From positions 1 to 64,000 of the forward strand of contig NZ_JWLD01000066.1 in NCBI RefSeq assembly GCF_000813725.1: DNA of 64,000 bases, written 5' to 3'. Both the position numbers and the translations under genes were made by a program. The notes beneath the pieces are model-generated. The model was not told the DNA's origin and ran no database searches. It saw only the letters and a list, made by a program, of their open reading frames with translations. How positions within the stretch are numbered: the stretch's first letter is position 1; each line of letters begins with the position of its first letter. The stretch is from Leisingera sp. ANG-Vp. Lineage in GTDB: Bacteria > Pseudomonadota > Alphaproteobacteria > Rhodobacterales > Rhodobacteraceae. Positions 51,026-62,402 of the stretch are shown piece after piece.

Positions 51026-52234
51026 GTGACAGGGAATTATGTTCTGACCGGCGCGCGGCTGGCCACTATGGCCGGGACAGACGTGCCTTATGGCTTGATC
51101 GAGGACGGCGCGGTTGCCGTTTCGGACAGTAAAATCGCCTGGGCCGGCCCGCATGCGGAATTGCCAGCTGACAATTCCGCTTGGGAGCAGCGCGACCTCG
51201 GCGGACGTCTGGTGACACCGGGATTCATCGACTGCCACACCCATATCGTTTTTGGCGGCAACCGTGCGATGGAGTTCGAAATGCGCCTGAATGGCGCGTC
51301 GTACGAGGAAGTTGCCAGGGCAGGGGGCGGCATTGTTTCGACCATGTCGGCAACCCGTGCAGCCTCGCTGGAGGAGCTGGTGCAGGATGCGCTGCCGCGG
51401 CTGGACACGCTGATTGCCGAAGGTGTCACCGCGGTGGAGGTGAAGTCCGGCTACGGACTGGACCGCGAGACCGAGCTGAACATGCTGCGCGCTGCCCGCC
51501 GTCTGGGCGAGCTGCGCCCGGTGGCGGTGAAGACCACCTTCCTTGGCGCCCATGCCACGCCTGCCGAATACAAGGGCCGTGACGACGAATATATCGATGA
51601 GGTTTGCATTCCTGCCTTGCACGCCGCCCACGCCGAGGGCCTGGTGGACGCGGTCGATGGCTTCTGTGAGAACATTGCGTTTTCACCCGAACAGATCGAG
51701 CGGGTGTTCAAGGTGGCGCAGGAGCTGGGTCTGCCGGTGAAACTGCATGCCGAGCAGCTGAGCCATCAGGGCGGTACTGCTATGGCCGCGCAATACAGTG
51801 CGTTGTCAGTCGACCATGTGGAGTACGCGACCGAAGAGGACGCCAAGGCGATGGCAGCCTCCGGTTCGGTTGCGGTGATCCTGCCCGGCGCCTTCTACAC
51901 AATCCGTGAAACCCAGGCGCCGCCGATTGAGCATTTCCGCACCCACGGCGTGCCGATGGCGCTGGCGACCGACTGCAACCCGGGCTCTTCGCCGCTGACA
52001 TCCCTGCTGCTGACGATGAACATGGGCTGCACCCTGTTCCGGATGACGCCGGAGGAGGCGCTGGCAGGCGTCACACGCAATGCCGCCCGCGCGCTGGGGC
52101 TGACGGACCGTGGACAGATTTCCGCTGGTATGAGGGCAGATCTGGCTGTCTGGGATGTGCAGACACCTGGCGAGCTGGCCTACCGCATCGGCTTCAATCC
52201 CCTTCACTCCCGTATCTATGAGGGCAACCAATGA
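51026..52234 (+). CDS. hutI: Imidazolonepropionase
   Basis: A 402-residue amidohydrolase that opens imidazolone-5-propionate to N-formimidoyl-L-glutamate, third step of histidine degradation. Metal ligands His71 and His73 are in [12 protein letters not shown], with [19 protein letters not shown] and [10 protein letters not shown] further on. The start is GTG 51026. It is the first gene of hutIHGU and overlaps hutH by ATGA. A parS-like palindrome (51155-51180) is embedded in codons 44-52. Confidence 0.94.
   Translation: MTGNYVLTGARLATMAGTDVPYGLIEDGAVAVSDSKIAWAGPHAELPADNSAWEQRDLGGRLVTPGFIDCHTHIVFGGNRAMEFEMRLNGASYEEVARAGGGIVSTMSATRAASLEELVQDALPRLDTLIAEGVTAVEVKSGYGLDRETELNMLRAARRLGELRPVAVKTTFLGAHATPAEYKGRDDEYIDEVCIPALHAAHAEGLVDAVDGFCENIAFSPEQIERVFKVAQELGLPVKLHAEQLSHQGGTAMAAQYSALSVDHVEYATEEDAKAMAASGSVAVILPGAFYTIRETQAPPIEHFRTHGVPMALATDCNPGSSPLTSLLLTMNMGCTLFRMTPEEALAGVTRNAARALGLTDRGQISAGMRADLAVWDVQTPGELAYRIGFNPLHSRIYEGNQ
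51155..51180. promoter_or_regulatory. parS-like site 3 inside hutI (26-bp near-perfect palindrome)
   Basis: Left arm GCGGAATTGCCAG (51155-51167) and right arm CTGACAATTCCGC (51168-51180) differ from perfect symmetry at a single position. The core ATTGCCAGCTGACAAT (51160-51175) matches the perfect site at 49192 at 15 of 16 bases. It is 2 kb from the repABC genes and lies within coding sequence. Confidence 0.55.
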
Positions 52235-53754
52235 TCGAGATGATCCCCGGCACGGTGACGCTAGCCACGCTGGAAGATATCTACCGCAATCTGATTCCGG
52301 CCAAGCTGGATGCTTCGGCTCGTGAGCCGGTCGAGGCCGCGGCGCAAATGGTGGCCGAGGCCGCCGCAGGCGAGGCGGCGGTCTATGGCATCAACACCGG
52401 TTTCGGCAAGCTGGCCTCCACCAAGATCGCACCGGATGACACGGCTACCCTGCAGCGCAACCTGATCCTCAGCCATTGCTGCGGGGTCGGAGAGGCGCTG
52501 CCGGAGGACAAGACCCGGCTGATGATGACGCTGAAGCTCTTGTCCATGGGCCGCGGCGCCTCGGGGGTGCGCTGGCTGGTGATTGAGCAGATCGAGAAGA
52601 TGCTGGCGCATGGCGTGATCCCGGTGATCCCGTCGCAGGGCTCTGTCGGGGCCTCTGGCGATCTGGCACCGCTGGCGCATATGGCGGCGGCGATGATCGG
52701 GGCAGGGGAGGCGACCTTCGAAGGCACCCGTATGTCCAGCGCCGAAGCGCTGAAAAAGGCCGGATTAGAGCCTATTGTGCTGGGGCCAAAGGAAGGCTTG
52801 GGGCTGATCAATGGCACCCAGTTCTCGACCGCCTGCGCGCTGGCGGGGCTGTTTGATGCCTGGCGCATGGCCGAGGCCTCGATGACCATTGCGGCGCTGA
52901 CCACCGACGCCATCATGGGCTCCACTGCACCGCTGGTTGCCGACATCCACACTCTGCGCGGTCATGCCGGGCAGATCGACGTGGCGGAACAGATGCGTGG
53001 CATCATGGACGGCTCCGAGATCCGCGAGAGCCACCGTGAGGGCGACACACGGGTGCAGGACCCGTACTGCATCCGCTGCCAGCCGCAGGTGGTGGGCGCG
53101 GCGCTGGATGTGCTTCGAATGGCTGCGAAGACGCTGGAGATCGAGGCCAACGCCGTCACCGACAACCCGCTGGTTTTGGTGGGTGAGGGGCGCATCGTCT
53201 CAGGCGGCAACTTCCATGCGGAATATGTAGGTTTTGCCGCCGACCAGATCGCGCTGGCCGTGGCCGAAATCGGCGCCATTGCGCAGCGCCGGGTGGCGCT
53301 GATGGTCGACCCGACCCTCAGCCACGACCTGCCGCCTTTCCTGACACCTGATCCGGGCCTGAATTCGGGCTTTATGATCGCCGAGGTGACCACCGCTGCG
53401 TTGATGAGCGAGAACAAGCATCTGGCCAACCCCTGCGTGACCGACTCGACGCCCACGTCGGCGAACCAAGAGGACCACGTGTCGATGGCCGCCCATGGCG
53501 CGCTGCGGTTGACCAGGATGAACGCCAACCTCTCGGTGATCCTGGGCGTGGAATTGCTCTGCGCTGCCCAAGGCGTGGAGGCGCGGGCGCCGCTGCAAAC
53601 CTCGGCGCGCCTCCAGGACGTGCTGGCAATGCTGCGCGAGGATATCCCCTCGCTGGCAGAGGACCGCTATCTGGCGCCTGATATCGAGGCTGCCAGTGCC
53701 ATGGTCCGTGCGGGCCGTGTCGCTGCCGCTGCAGGCGTGGAGGTCAAGGCATGA
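52231..53754 (+). CDS. hutH: Histidine ammonia-lyase
   Basis: A 507-residue lyase that converts histidine to urocanate and ammonia. The Ala141-Ser142-Gly143 triad in [15 protein letters not shown] cyclises to the MIO electrophile, and Tyr52 in [11 protein letters not shown] is the conserved active-site tyrosine. It overlaps hutI and hutG by four bases each. Full length. Confidence 0.96.
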   Translation: MIEMIPGTVTLATLEDIYRNLIPAKLDASAREPVEAAAQMVAEAAAGEAAVYGINTGFGKLASTKIAPDDTATLQRNLILSHCCGVGEALPEDKTRLMMTLKLLSMGRGASGVRWLVIEQIEKMLAHGVIPVIPSQGSVGASGDLAPLAHMAAAMIGAGEATFEGTRMSSAEALKKAGLEPIVLGPKEGLGLINGTQFSTACALAGLFDAWRMAEASMTIAALTTDAIMGSTAPLVADIHTLRGHAGQIDVAEQMRGIMDGSEIRESHREGDTRVQDPYCIRCQPQVVGAALDVLRMAAKTLEIEANAVTDNPLVLVGEGRIVSGGNFHAEYVGFAADQIALAVAEIGAIAQRRVALMVDPTLSHDLPPFLTPDPGLNSGFMIAEVTTAALMSENKHLANPCVTDSTPTSANQEDHVSMAAHGALRLTRMNANLSVILGVELLCAAQGVEARAPLQTSARLQDVLAMLREDIPSLAEDRYLAPDIEAASAMVRAGRVAAAAGVEVKA

Positions 53755-54529
53755 TCGAAGTCACCCAAGGTTCATCGCCGCTGGTGCTGGGGCTGCCCCA
53801 CACCGGCACCGATGTGCCGCCGGAGATTTGGGAGTGCCTCAATGAAACCGGCCAGGCGTTGGCGGATACCGACTGGCATATCCATGAATTGTATTCGGAG
53901 CTGGTGGAGGAGGTGACAACCGTCCGCACCCCGGTCCACCGTTATGTGATCGACGTGAACCGGGATCCGGCCGGAATCAGTCTCTATCCCGGGCAAAACA
54001 CCACCACTTTGGTGCCGCTGACCGACTTTGACGGGCAGGCGATCTGGGGCCAGGGGCAGGAGCCGGACGAGGCGGAAATCACCCGCCGCCGCGAGGCCTT
54101 TCACGCGCCGTACCACGAGGCTCTGGAGGCGGAACTGGAGCGGGTGAAGGCTATCCATGGATTTGCCATCCTCTATGACTGCCACTCGATCCGCGGCGAC
54201 ATTCCGTTCCTGTTCGAGGGCCGCCTGCCGGACTTCAACACCGGCACCAACTTGGGCACCACTTGCGATCCGGCAATCGAGGCCATGACCGTGGCCCATT
54301 GCGAGGCGGCAGAGCGCTATAGCTCTGTCCTCAATGGCCGCTTCAAAGGCGGCTGGACCACCCGCCACTACGGGCGCCCCGCGGAGGGTTATCACGCCAT
54401 CCAGATGGAACTTGCGCAAGCAACCTACTGCGAAGAGGCGGCGCCCTGGACCTATCTGCCGGAGCGCGCGGACAAACTGCGCACCCATCTCACCCGAATT
54501 CTGACTGATCTCAAAAACTGGAGGCCCGC

Positions 54530-54533
<4 letters not shown>
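53751..54533 (+). CDS. hutG: N-formylglutamate deformylase
   Basis: A 260-residue N-formylglutamate amidohydrolase. Landmarks are [44 protein letters not shown] and [10 protein letters not shown]. It releases formate and glutamate at the end of the five-step hut route. That route needs a formimidoylglutamate deiminase (HutF), which is not visible in this window and must be encoded elsewhere. Overlaps hutH and hutU. Confidence 0.93.
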
Positions 54534-56212
<1,679 letters not shown>

Positions 56213-56221
56213 AAGGACGCG

Positions 56222-56247
56222 GCCGGAACTCGTTTACGGGTTCCGGC
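56222..56247 (+). terminator. Terminator between hutU and the HAD phosphatase gene
   Basis: GCCGGAAC (56222-56229) pairs with GTTCCGGC (56240-56247) around a 10-base loop in the 44-base gap between convergent genes. No long T-run follows, so strength is uncertain. Confidence 0.6.
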
Positions 56248-56256
56248 TGTCACTGC

Positions 56257-57141
56257 TCAGATCCGTTCAAGCCTGTAGTCAGGGTAGATGCCGGAAGTGG
56301 CGATGAACTTTTGCGGGTCCTGGCCGGCAAGCACCCCGTCACGGGTGACCAATACTGTTTTCCATCCCTGTGCAGATGCGCCCAGAATATCGGTGTGCAG
56401 AGTATCCCCGCACATCAGGATGCGCTCCGGTGCGATGTCCGGCAGAGACTGTGCGGCCAGCCTGTAAACCTCAGAATAGGGTTTGCCGAAAAAGCGCACA
56501 TCCTGCACGCCCTGATCCGCCAGCTGATGGCCGAAAAAGCCCGGCTCAAGGGATAGGCCGCCGCTGCGCGGAGCAACCAGATCAGCGTTGGCAATTACCA
56601 CGGGGCGCGGCACTTGTTCCAGGCTTGCGGACAGCATGGCCTGTTTCCCAGTGTCCCATTCAGCGCTCGACAGGAACAGGAACCCTTCGGCCTGGCTGTA
56701 AGCCGCTGCATCCTGGCCGAGCCGAAGGGCAGGGGAGGGGATATCCTCCAGCCTGTCATCCGGAGCTGCGATCACCCCCCAAAGGCGGTTGTCCAGTTCC
56801 TGAAGGGCAGCGTCGCGGCTGGTGATGATCTCGTCCGGCTCTACCGGCATGCCAAGGGTGCGGAACTTCTCTACAGTTTGCGCTTTGCCGTTGCTGGCGG
56901 CGTTGGAAAGGATGCGGATGGCGCAGCCAGTTGCGCGCAGCTGGTCCAGACGCTTTGCCGCGCCAGGGATCGGTTTGGTGCCGACGTTCAGAACGCCAAA
57001 GGCATCAAAAACAAAGGCGTCCGCCTGATCCCGAATGTCCAGCAGCGACGCAATGGAGGCGGTGCCCGGACGGGTCGTGTTTTCCGGCAGCCTGGTGCGC
57101 AGCTCCTCGTAGCGGGCAAAGACGCTTTGAACAGTCTGCAT
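56257..57141 (-). CDS. HAD-superfamily class IIA phosphatase
   Basis: A 294-residue HAD hydrolase of the IIA group, in which NagD belongs. The nucleophile motif is VFDAFGVLN, with the capping-domain Gly-rich block and the C-terminal MCGDTLHTDILGASAQGWKTVLV. It starts 1 base after the glycerophosphodiesterase gene at the end of the ugp operon, so it may dephosphorylate glycerol-3-phosphate or a related phosphate ester. That role is inferred. Confidence 0.85.
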   Translation of the reverse strand: MQTVQSVFARYEELRTRLPENTTRPGTASIASLLDIRDQADAFVFDAFGVLNVGTKPIPGAAKRLDQLRATGCAIRILSNAASNGKAQTVEKFRTLGMPVEPDEIITSRDAALQELDNRLWGVIAAPDDRLEDIPSPALRLGQDAAAYSQAEGFLFLSSAEWDTGKQAMLSASLEQVPRPVVIANADLVAPRSGGLSLEPGFFGHQLADQGVQDVRFFGKPYSEVYRLAAQSLPDIAPERILMCGDTLHTDILGASAQGWKTVLVTRDGVLAGQDPQKFIATSGIYPDYRLERI

Positions 57142-57142
57142 C

Positions 57143-58093
57143 TCAGCGTTCAGCTTCGGGGAGCCAGTGCAGGCCGCGTTTCAGCAGCAAATGCTGCACG
57201 CGGCCGGGGTAGTCAGAGCAGATCACGTCTACGCCGAGATCGATCATGTGTTCGATGTCTCCGGGCTCGTTTACAGTCCAGACCATGGTCGTCAGACCTA
57301 GATTCTTGGCCAGCGCCAGCGCGTCTGCGGTGATGTCCCGGTAATAGGGGCACCAGAACTGGCCGTTGGCGGCGGCAACCCGCGCAGGAAGGTCGAGCAC
57401 GCTGCAGCCGGCCACCGGGTTCACCTCCTTGGAGGAGTCTTCGCCGACATCAGCGGCGTTCTCCGGTAATTGGGTGAGGAAGGACGCCGGCATTTCCGGG
57501 GCGAGGCGCTGGCAGTCGGCCAGCAGGTTCCAGTCGAAACTGTGCAATACAGTGCGCAGCTGCATGTCTGCGGCGCGGACGTCGGCCACAACTGCCTCGG
57601 CCAGCGCCTGCCGTGCGGCTGTGTCGGCGAGCAGGTCCGGGTCGGATTTGACCTCCAGCAGCAAGTGGACGTTTTGATGCTTCGGCTGCTGCAGCAGTTT
57701 CAGCAGTTCCGAAAGCCTGGGGATACGCACGCCGCTGAGAAATGCCTGGTCAGGGAAGCGCTGACCATAGGCACTGTTGCTGTCCAGGCCCCCGGCGTCG
57801 TATTGCTGCAGCTCGGCGTAGGTGAGGCCGGAGACCTTGGGCTCTTCTCCCTGCAGCCAGTTTCCATCCCGGTCGCGGATCATCGACCGGGTCAGGCGGT
57901 GATTGTGGGTGATCACCACCACCCGGTCACGGGTGGCGGTGACGTCGAGTTCCAGAAGCCCGACGCCGGAGTTGATGGCGAATTCAAAGCCTTCAAGGGT
58001 GTTTTCGGGCAGAATGCCACGCGCCCCGCGGTGGCCGGCCAAACGAATAACACCCGATTGCCCGGAGAAAGCGTGGATTTGAGGGTGCTTCAT
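57143..58093 (-). CDS. Glycerophosphodiester phosphodiesterase
   Basis: A 316-residue GDPD-family enzyme. The catalytic signature HRGARGILPENTLEGF gives the His-Arg pair and the Glu metal ligand; ELDVTATRDRVVVITHNH adds the second metal ligands and the general acid His. No signal peptide, so it is cytosolic, as UgpQ is. Its ATG overlaps the ugpC stop. It cleaves imported glycerophosphodiesters to glycerol-3-phosphate and an alcohol such as choline, which can feed the betaine pathways of the window. Confidence 0.9.
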   Translation of the reverse strand: MKHPQIHAFSGQSGVIRLAGHRGARGILPENTLEGFEFAINSGVGLLELDVTATRDRVVVITHNHRLTRSMIRDRDGNWLQGEEPKVSGLTYAELQQYDAGGLDSNSAYGQRFPDQAFLSGVRIPRLSELLKLLQQPKHQNVHLLLEVKSDPDLLADTAARQALAEAVVADVRAADMQLRTVLHSFDWNLLADCQRLAPEMPASFLTQLPENAADVGEDSSKEVNPVAGCSVLDLPARVAAANGQFWCPYYRDITADALALAKNLGLTTMVWTVNEPGDIEHMIDLGVDVICSDYPGRVQHLLLKRGLHWLPEAER

Positions 58094-59148
58094 CAGATTT
58101 CCAGACGTTTTCCGGAGCCCGTGTCAAATAGATGGGTCAAATCCGGCGAGGCTGAGAAGCGGCGGATGCTGCCAATGCCGTCATGGGCATGACCTGGGAC
58201 GCTGGCGGTGATGCTGTGCTCTGTGCCGTGCAGGCGGCCGTGGATCAAAGTGTTGGCGCCGAGCTGCTCCAGCATGTCGACTTCAATGGCGATGGGGCCG
58301 TTTTCGTCTTCATTCAGATGCTCAGGGCGCAGGCCCAAAGTGGCTGTGCCGGAATGGGCCGAAACGACGGAGAGAGCGCCGCCGCCGGGCAGGGCAGCTT
58401 GGCTTCCGCTGACTTCAACGGGCAGAAAGTTCATCGACGGGCTGCCGATAAACCCGGCCACAAACACCGAAGCGGGACGGTCGTAAAGTTCGATCGGGGT
58501 GCCGAACTGCTCGACATAGCCACCGTTCAGAACCATCAGCCGGTCGCCAAGGGTCATCGCCTCGACCTGATCGTGGGTCACGTAGATCGAGGTCACCCCC
58601 AGCCGCTGCTGCAGCTTGCGGATTTCCAGGCGCATCTGCACCCGGAGCTTCGCGTCGAGGTTTGAGAGCGGCTCGTCAAACAGGAACACCTGCGGGTCGC
58701 GCACGATGGCGCGGCCCATGGCCACCCGCTGGCGCTGGCCGCCCGACAGCTGGCGCGGCTTGCGGTCGAGGTACTGTTTGATTTCCAGGATCTCGGCGGC
58801 CTCCTCGACGCGGCGGTTGATCTCATCCTTGGGGAGTTTGCGGATCTTCAGGCCATAGGCCATGTTCTGGCGCACCGACATATGCGGATAGAGCGCGTAG
58901 TTCTGGAAAACCATGGCAATGTCGCGCGCCGAAGGCTCCAGCTCGTTCACCCGGCGCCCGCCGATGGCAATCTCGCCGGAGGTAACGCTTTCCAGCCCCG
59001 CTACCATGCGCAAAAGGGTAGACTTGCCGCAGCCGGAGGGGCCGACGATGACGATGAACTCGCCGTCCTTGATGTCGCCTGCGACATGGTGGAGCACTTC
59101 GGTCGGCCCGTAGGATTTCACCAGGTCTGTGAGTTGAATATCAGCCAT
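58093..59148 (-). CDS. ugpC: Glycerol-3-phosphate ABC transporter ATPase (UgpC)
   Basis: A 351-residue MalK/UgpC-type ATPase. Walker [10 protein letters not shown] is at about 36-44, then the signature LSGGQRQR, Walker [12 protein letters not shown], and a C-terminal TOBE/regulatory domain. The glycerophosphodiesterase gene and the ugp permeases make glycerol-3-phosphate or glycerophosphodiesters the probable cargo over sugars. Confidence 0.85.
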   Translation of the reverse strand: MADIQLTDLVKSYGPTEVLHHVAGDIKDGEFIVIVGPSGCGKSTLLRMVAGLESVTSGEIAIGGRRVNELEPSARDIAMVFQNYALYPHMSVRQNMAYGLKIRKLPKDEINRRVEEAAEILEIKQYLDRKPRQLSGGQRQRVAMGRAIVRDPQVFLFDEPLSNLDAKLRVQMRLEIRKLQQRLGVTSIYVTHDQVEAMTLGDRLMVLNGGYVEQFGTPIELYDRPASVFVAGFIGSPSMNFLPVEVSGSQAALPGGGALSVVSAHSGTATLGLRPEHLNEDENGPIAIEVDMLEQLGANTLIHGRLHGTEHSITASVPGHAHDGIGSIRRFSASPDLTHLFDTGSGKRLEI

Positions 59149-59160
59149 TTATCGGGCGCC

Positions 59161-60012
59161 TTACTTATCGGTTTCCGTCAAGCCCTGCACAAAGAGCTTT
59201 TGCATTGCGATGACCACAAACACCGGCGGGATCATCGCCAGAAGGGCCGTGGTCATGATGATGTTCCACTGGGGGCTTTGTTCGGCTGCTTCCAGCATCT
59301 GCTTGATCGACATCACGATGGTGGTCATCGAAGTGTCGGTGGTGATCAGCAGCGGCCAGAGGTACTGATTCCAGCCGAAAATAAACAGGATCACAAACAG
59401 CGCCGCGATATTGGTGCGCGACAGCGGCAGCAGGATGTCGAAGAAGAACCGCAGCGGCCCGGCGCCGTCGATGCGGGCACTCTCCAAGAGTTCGTCCGGC
59501 ACCGTCAGGAACACCTGGCGGAACATGAAGGTTGCGGTGGCCGAGGCAATCAGAGGGATCGACAGGCCCCAGTAGCTGTTCAGCATGCCAAGGTTCGCGA
59601 CGACTTCAAACGTTGGCAGAATCCGCACTTCGACCGGCAGCATCAGGGTGATGAAGATCATCCAGAAAAAGCCCATGCGGAAGGGGAACTTGAAATAGAC
59701 AATGGCAAAGGCCGACAGCAGGGAGATCGCAATCTTGCCGGTCGAGATCATCAGCGCCATCGCCAGCGAGTTCAGCAGCATCAGCCAGACCGGTGCCTGC
59801 TCAGTGCCGCTGAGGCCGGAGCCGAACAGGGTTTGCTTCATGTTCTCCAGAAAGTACTCACCGGGCCATAGCGGCAGCGGCGCCTGGTTCATGCGCAGCT
59901 CGTCATGGGTGGAGGCGACAAAGGTGATCCACACTGGCAGCGCGATGGCAAAGACGCCAAGGATCAGCACAAGATGGGTGAGGAAGGCGGTGAGGGGGCG
60001 GTGTTCGACCAT
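59161..60012 (-). CDS. ugpE: Glycerol-3-phosphate ABC transporter permease (UgpE)
   Basis: A 283-residue inner-membrane permease of the MalG/UgpE type, with six helices and the EAA loop ESARIDGAGPLRFFFDILLPLSRTNIAAL. Its start touches the ugpA stop (base 60012) and it lies 12 bases before ugpC. It forms a heterodimer with UgpA. Confidence 0.88.
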   Translation of the reverse strand: MVEHRPLTAFLTHLVLILGVFAIALPVWITFVASTHDELRMNQAPLPLWPGEYFLENMKQTLFGSGLSGTEQAPVWLMLLNSLAMALMISTGKIAISLLSAFAIVYFKFPFRMGFFWMIFITLMLPVEVRILPTFEVVANLGMLNSYWGLSIPLIASATATFMFRQVFLTVPDELLESARIDGAGPLRFFFDILLPLSRTNIAALFVILFIFGWNQYLWPLLITTDTSMTTIVMSIKQMLEAAEQSPQWNIIMTTALLAMIPPVFVVIAMQKLFVQGLTETDK

Positions 60013-60893
60013 CAGTAAGCCACCTTTCTTTCAACAAAGCGGAACTGGACGACGGTCATGGCGATGACCAGCACCATCAGCACCACCGACTGCGCGGCAG
60101 AGCCGCCGAGGTCGAGGCCGACAAAGCCGTCGTTGAACACCTTGTAGACCAGGATGGTGGTGGAGGTGCCGGGGCCGCCTTGGGTCACGGCATGGATGAT
60201 GCCGAAGGTCTCGAAGAAGGCGTAGACCATGTTGATCACCAGGAGGAAGAAGGTGGTGGGCGAGATCAGCGGGAAGATGATGGTCCAGAACCGCCGCGCC
60301 GGGCCTGCGCCGTCGATGGCGGCGGCCTCGATCACCGAATTTGGGATCGACTGCATGGCGGCGAGGTAGAACAGGAAGTTATAGGCGACCTGCTTCCACG
60401 CGGCGGCGAGGATCACCAGACCCATGGCCTGGGGGCCGCTCAGGTAGTGGTTCCAGGTGATGCCTGCGAATTCCAGGAAATAGGGGAAGATGCCCAGGGT
60501 CGGGTTGAACATGAAAACCCAGAGCGCACCGGCCAAAACCGGCGCAACCGCATAGGGCCAGATCAGCAGGGTGCGGTAGAACATGGCGCCGCGCACCACC
60601 CGCTGGGCAAAGCCCGCGAGGATCAGAGCAAAGCCCATCGACAGTGCGGCCACCAGCAGCGAGAACACCGCGGTGCGCTGGAAACTGGCCAGGTAGTGGT
60701 GGTCGGTTGCGAGGATCTGGAAATTCTCGAACCAGACAAATTCGGTGCCGAGGCCAAAGGCGTCTTCGATCAGAAAGGACTGATACATCGCCTGGCTGGC
60801 GGGCCAGATGAAGAACACCAGCGTGATAAGGATCTGCGGCGCGACCAGCAGGTAGGGCAGCGCCGAGGTTGGGAAATGCACCCGTTTGAGCAT
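60012..60893 (-). CDS. ugpA: Glycerol-3-phosphate ABC transporter permease (UgpA)
   Basis: A 293-residue permease of the MalF/UgpA type, with the EAA loop [28 protein letters not shown]. The N-terminus [31 protein letters not shown] is the typical UgpA start. It shares base 60012 with ugpE. A hairpin-like GC stretch (about 60915-60950) separates it from ugpB and may favour higher ugpB expression. Confidence 0.88.
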   Translation of the reverse strand: MLKRVHFPTSALPYLLVAPQILITLVFFIWPASQAMYQSFLIEDAFGLGTEFVWFENFQILATDHHYLASFQRTAVFSLLVAALSMGFALILAGFAQRVVRGAMFYRTLLIWPYAVAPVLAGALWVFMFNPTLGIFPYFLEFAGITWNHYLSGPQAMGLVILAAAWKQVAYNFLFYLAAMQSIPNSVIEAAAIDGAGPARRFWTIIFPLISPTTFFLLVINMVYAFFETFGIIHAVTQGGPGTSTTILVYKVFNDGFVGLDLGGSAAQSVVLMVLVIAMTVVQFRFVERKVAY

Positions 60894-60955
60894 GAAAGGC
60901 CCCAGTCAGAAAGTAGGCCCTGCCGCCCCGGGGGAGGGGCGGCAGGGCCGGGTCG

Positions 60956-62263
60956 TCAGGATCGGTTGGCGGTGCGCTCGAACTTGCGCAGCAGGTCGTT
61001 GCCGCGCTGAACCGCAGCGTCCAGCGCTTCCTGCGCGGATTTCTCGCCGCTCCACAGGGCTTCCAGCTCTTCGTTGATCACGTCACGGACCTGAACGAAG
61101 TTGCCATAGCGCAGGCCGCGGCTGTTGGCGGTCGGTGTGTTCAGGCTCAGCTGTTTGATCGCGGTGTCGGTGCCCGGGTTGCTCTCGTAGAAGCCCTGCT
61201 CCTTGGACAGCTCGTAAGCGGCGGTGGTGATCGGCACATAGCCGGTCTCCTGGTGCCACCAGGCCTGAACCTCGGGCGAGGACAGGTAGCTCAGGAACTT
61301 GGCAGTGCCTTTGTATTCCGCCTCGTCATGGCCTTCGAGCACCCACAGGGTGGCGCCGCCGATGATCGAGTTTTGCGGCGCGTCGGCCACTTTGGTGTCC
61401 AGCGGCAGCATGGACTGGCCGAATGCGAACTCCGCCTGCGAGGAGATCGAGCCGTAGTAGGCCGAGGAGTTCATCCACATGCCGCATTCGCCGTTGGTGA
61501 ACATCGGCAGGCTGTCGCCGCGGCGGCCGCCGTAGACAAACAGGCCGTCCTTGCCCATGGAGGCGACGTCATCCAGGCGCGCCGCCACGCTGGCGTTGTT
61601 GAAGGTCAGTTCGGTGTCGAAACCGGCAAAGCCGTTTTCCTTGGTGCCGGTGGGCAGGTTGTGCCAGGCCGAGAAGTTCTCGATCATCACCCAGGACTGC
61701 CAGCCGAAGGAGACACCGCATTTCATGCCGTTGTCGACCAGCTTCTGCGAGGCGGTTTTCACCTCGTCCCAAGTGGTCGGAATATCGGCGCCTGCCGCGT
61801 CCAGCGCGTCCTTGTTATACCACAGGACGGGGGTGGAGCTGTTGAAGGGCATCGATAGCAGCTCGCCCTCCGGCGTTTCGTAGTAAGAAACTACCGCGGG
61901 CAGGAAAGCGTCGCCGTCAAAGGCTTCGCCTGCGTCGTTCATCAGTTTCTCAACCGGGTAGATGGCGCCTTTGGCGGACATCATGGTGGCGGTGCCGACC
62001 TCGAAGACCTGCACAATCTGCGGGTGTTCCTTGGCGCGGAAGGCGGCAATCGCCGCGGTCATGGTCTCGGTGTAGTTGCCCTTGTAGACGGGCACGATTT
62101 TGTATGCGTCCTGGGTGGCGTTGAAGTCTTCGGCGATCTTGTTGACGCGTTCGCCGTTGGTGCCGCCCATGGCGTGCCACCACTGAATTTCAGTTTCTGC
62201 AAATGCGGTGCTGCCAGCAACGGCCAGAACAGCCGAGGCGCAGAGCAAGGATTTAACGGACAT
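60956..62263 (-). CDS. ugpB: Glycerol-3-phosphate ABC transporter substrate-binding protein (UgpB)
   Basis: A 435-residue periplasmic binding protein. I start at ATG 62263 (MSVKSLLCASAVLAVAGSTAFA, a signal peptide cut at AFA), with GGGAGAA upstream; the longer frame adds 5 residues. The mature protein begins ETEIQWWHAMGGTNGERVNKIAEDFN, the usual UgpB opening. It is the first gene of ugpBAEC and is divergent from a LysR gene. Confidence 0.9.
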   Translation of the reverse strand: MSVKSLLCASAVLAVAGSTAFAETEIQWWHAMGGTNGERVNKIAEDFNATQDAYKIVPVYKGNYTETMTAAIAAFRAKEHPQIVQVFEVGTATMMSAKGAIYPVEKLMNDAGEAFDGDAFLPAVVSYYETPEGELLSMPFNSSTPVLWYNKDALDAAGADIPTTWDEVKTASQKLVDNGMKCGVSFGWQSWVMIENFSAWHNLPTGTKENGFAGFDTELTFNNASVAARLDDVASMGKDGLFVYGGRRGDSLPMFTNGECGMWMNSSAYYGSISSQAEFAFGQSMLPLDTKVADAPQNSIIGGATLWVLEGHDEAEYKGTAKFLSYLSSPEVQAWWHQETGYVPITTAAYELSKEQGFYESNPGTDTAIKQLSLNTPTANSRGLRYGNFVQVRDVINEELEALWSGEKSAQEALDAAVQRGNDLLRKFERTANRS

Positions 62264-62306
62264 GAGCTTCTCTCCCAAAGTTGGCTCTGCGGATAGCTTT
62301 TGGCCT

Positions 62307-62326
62307 GCTTGAAAAATAATTCAAGC
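62307..62326. promoter_or_regulatory. Inverted repeat in the ugpB-LysR intergenic region
   Basis: GCTTGAA (62307-62313) and TTCAAGC (62320-62326) form a perfect 7-6-7 inverted repeat in AT-rich DNA 44 bases ahead of ugpB. It is a candidate site for the divergent LysR regulator or another control protein. Confidence 0.5.
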
Positions 62327-62335
62327 AAAAGTTTT

Positions 62336-62364
62336 TTGACAAATTTCATAACACGATGTTATGT
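62336..62364 (+). promoter_or_regulatory. LysR promoter with overlapping operator
   Basis: TTGACA (62336-62341), a 17-base spacer and TTATGT (62359-62364) make a good promoter. The perfect inverted repeat CATAACA-cga-TGTTATG (62347-62363) covers its spacer and -10. It implies autoregulation. It also puts the RNA start downstream of the ATG at 62361, so translation should begin later. Confidence 0.55.
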
Positions 62365-62402
62365 CGCGCCGTGACTGTCACTTTCAGAAAACGGCTAACC
62401 CC

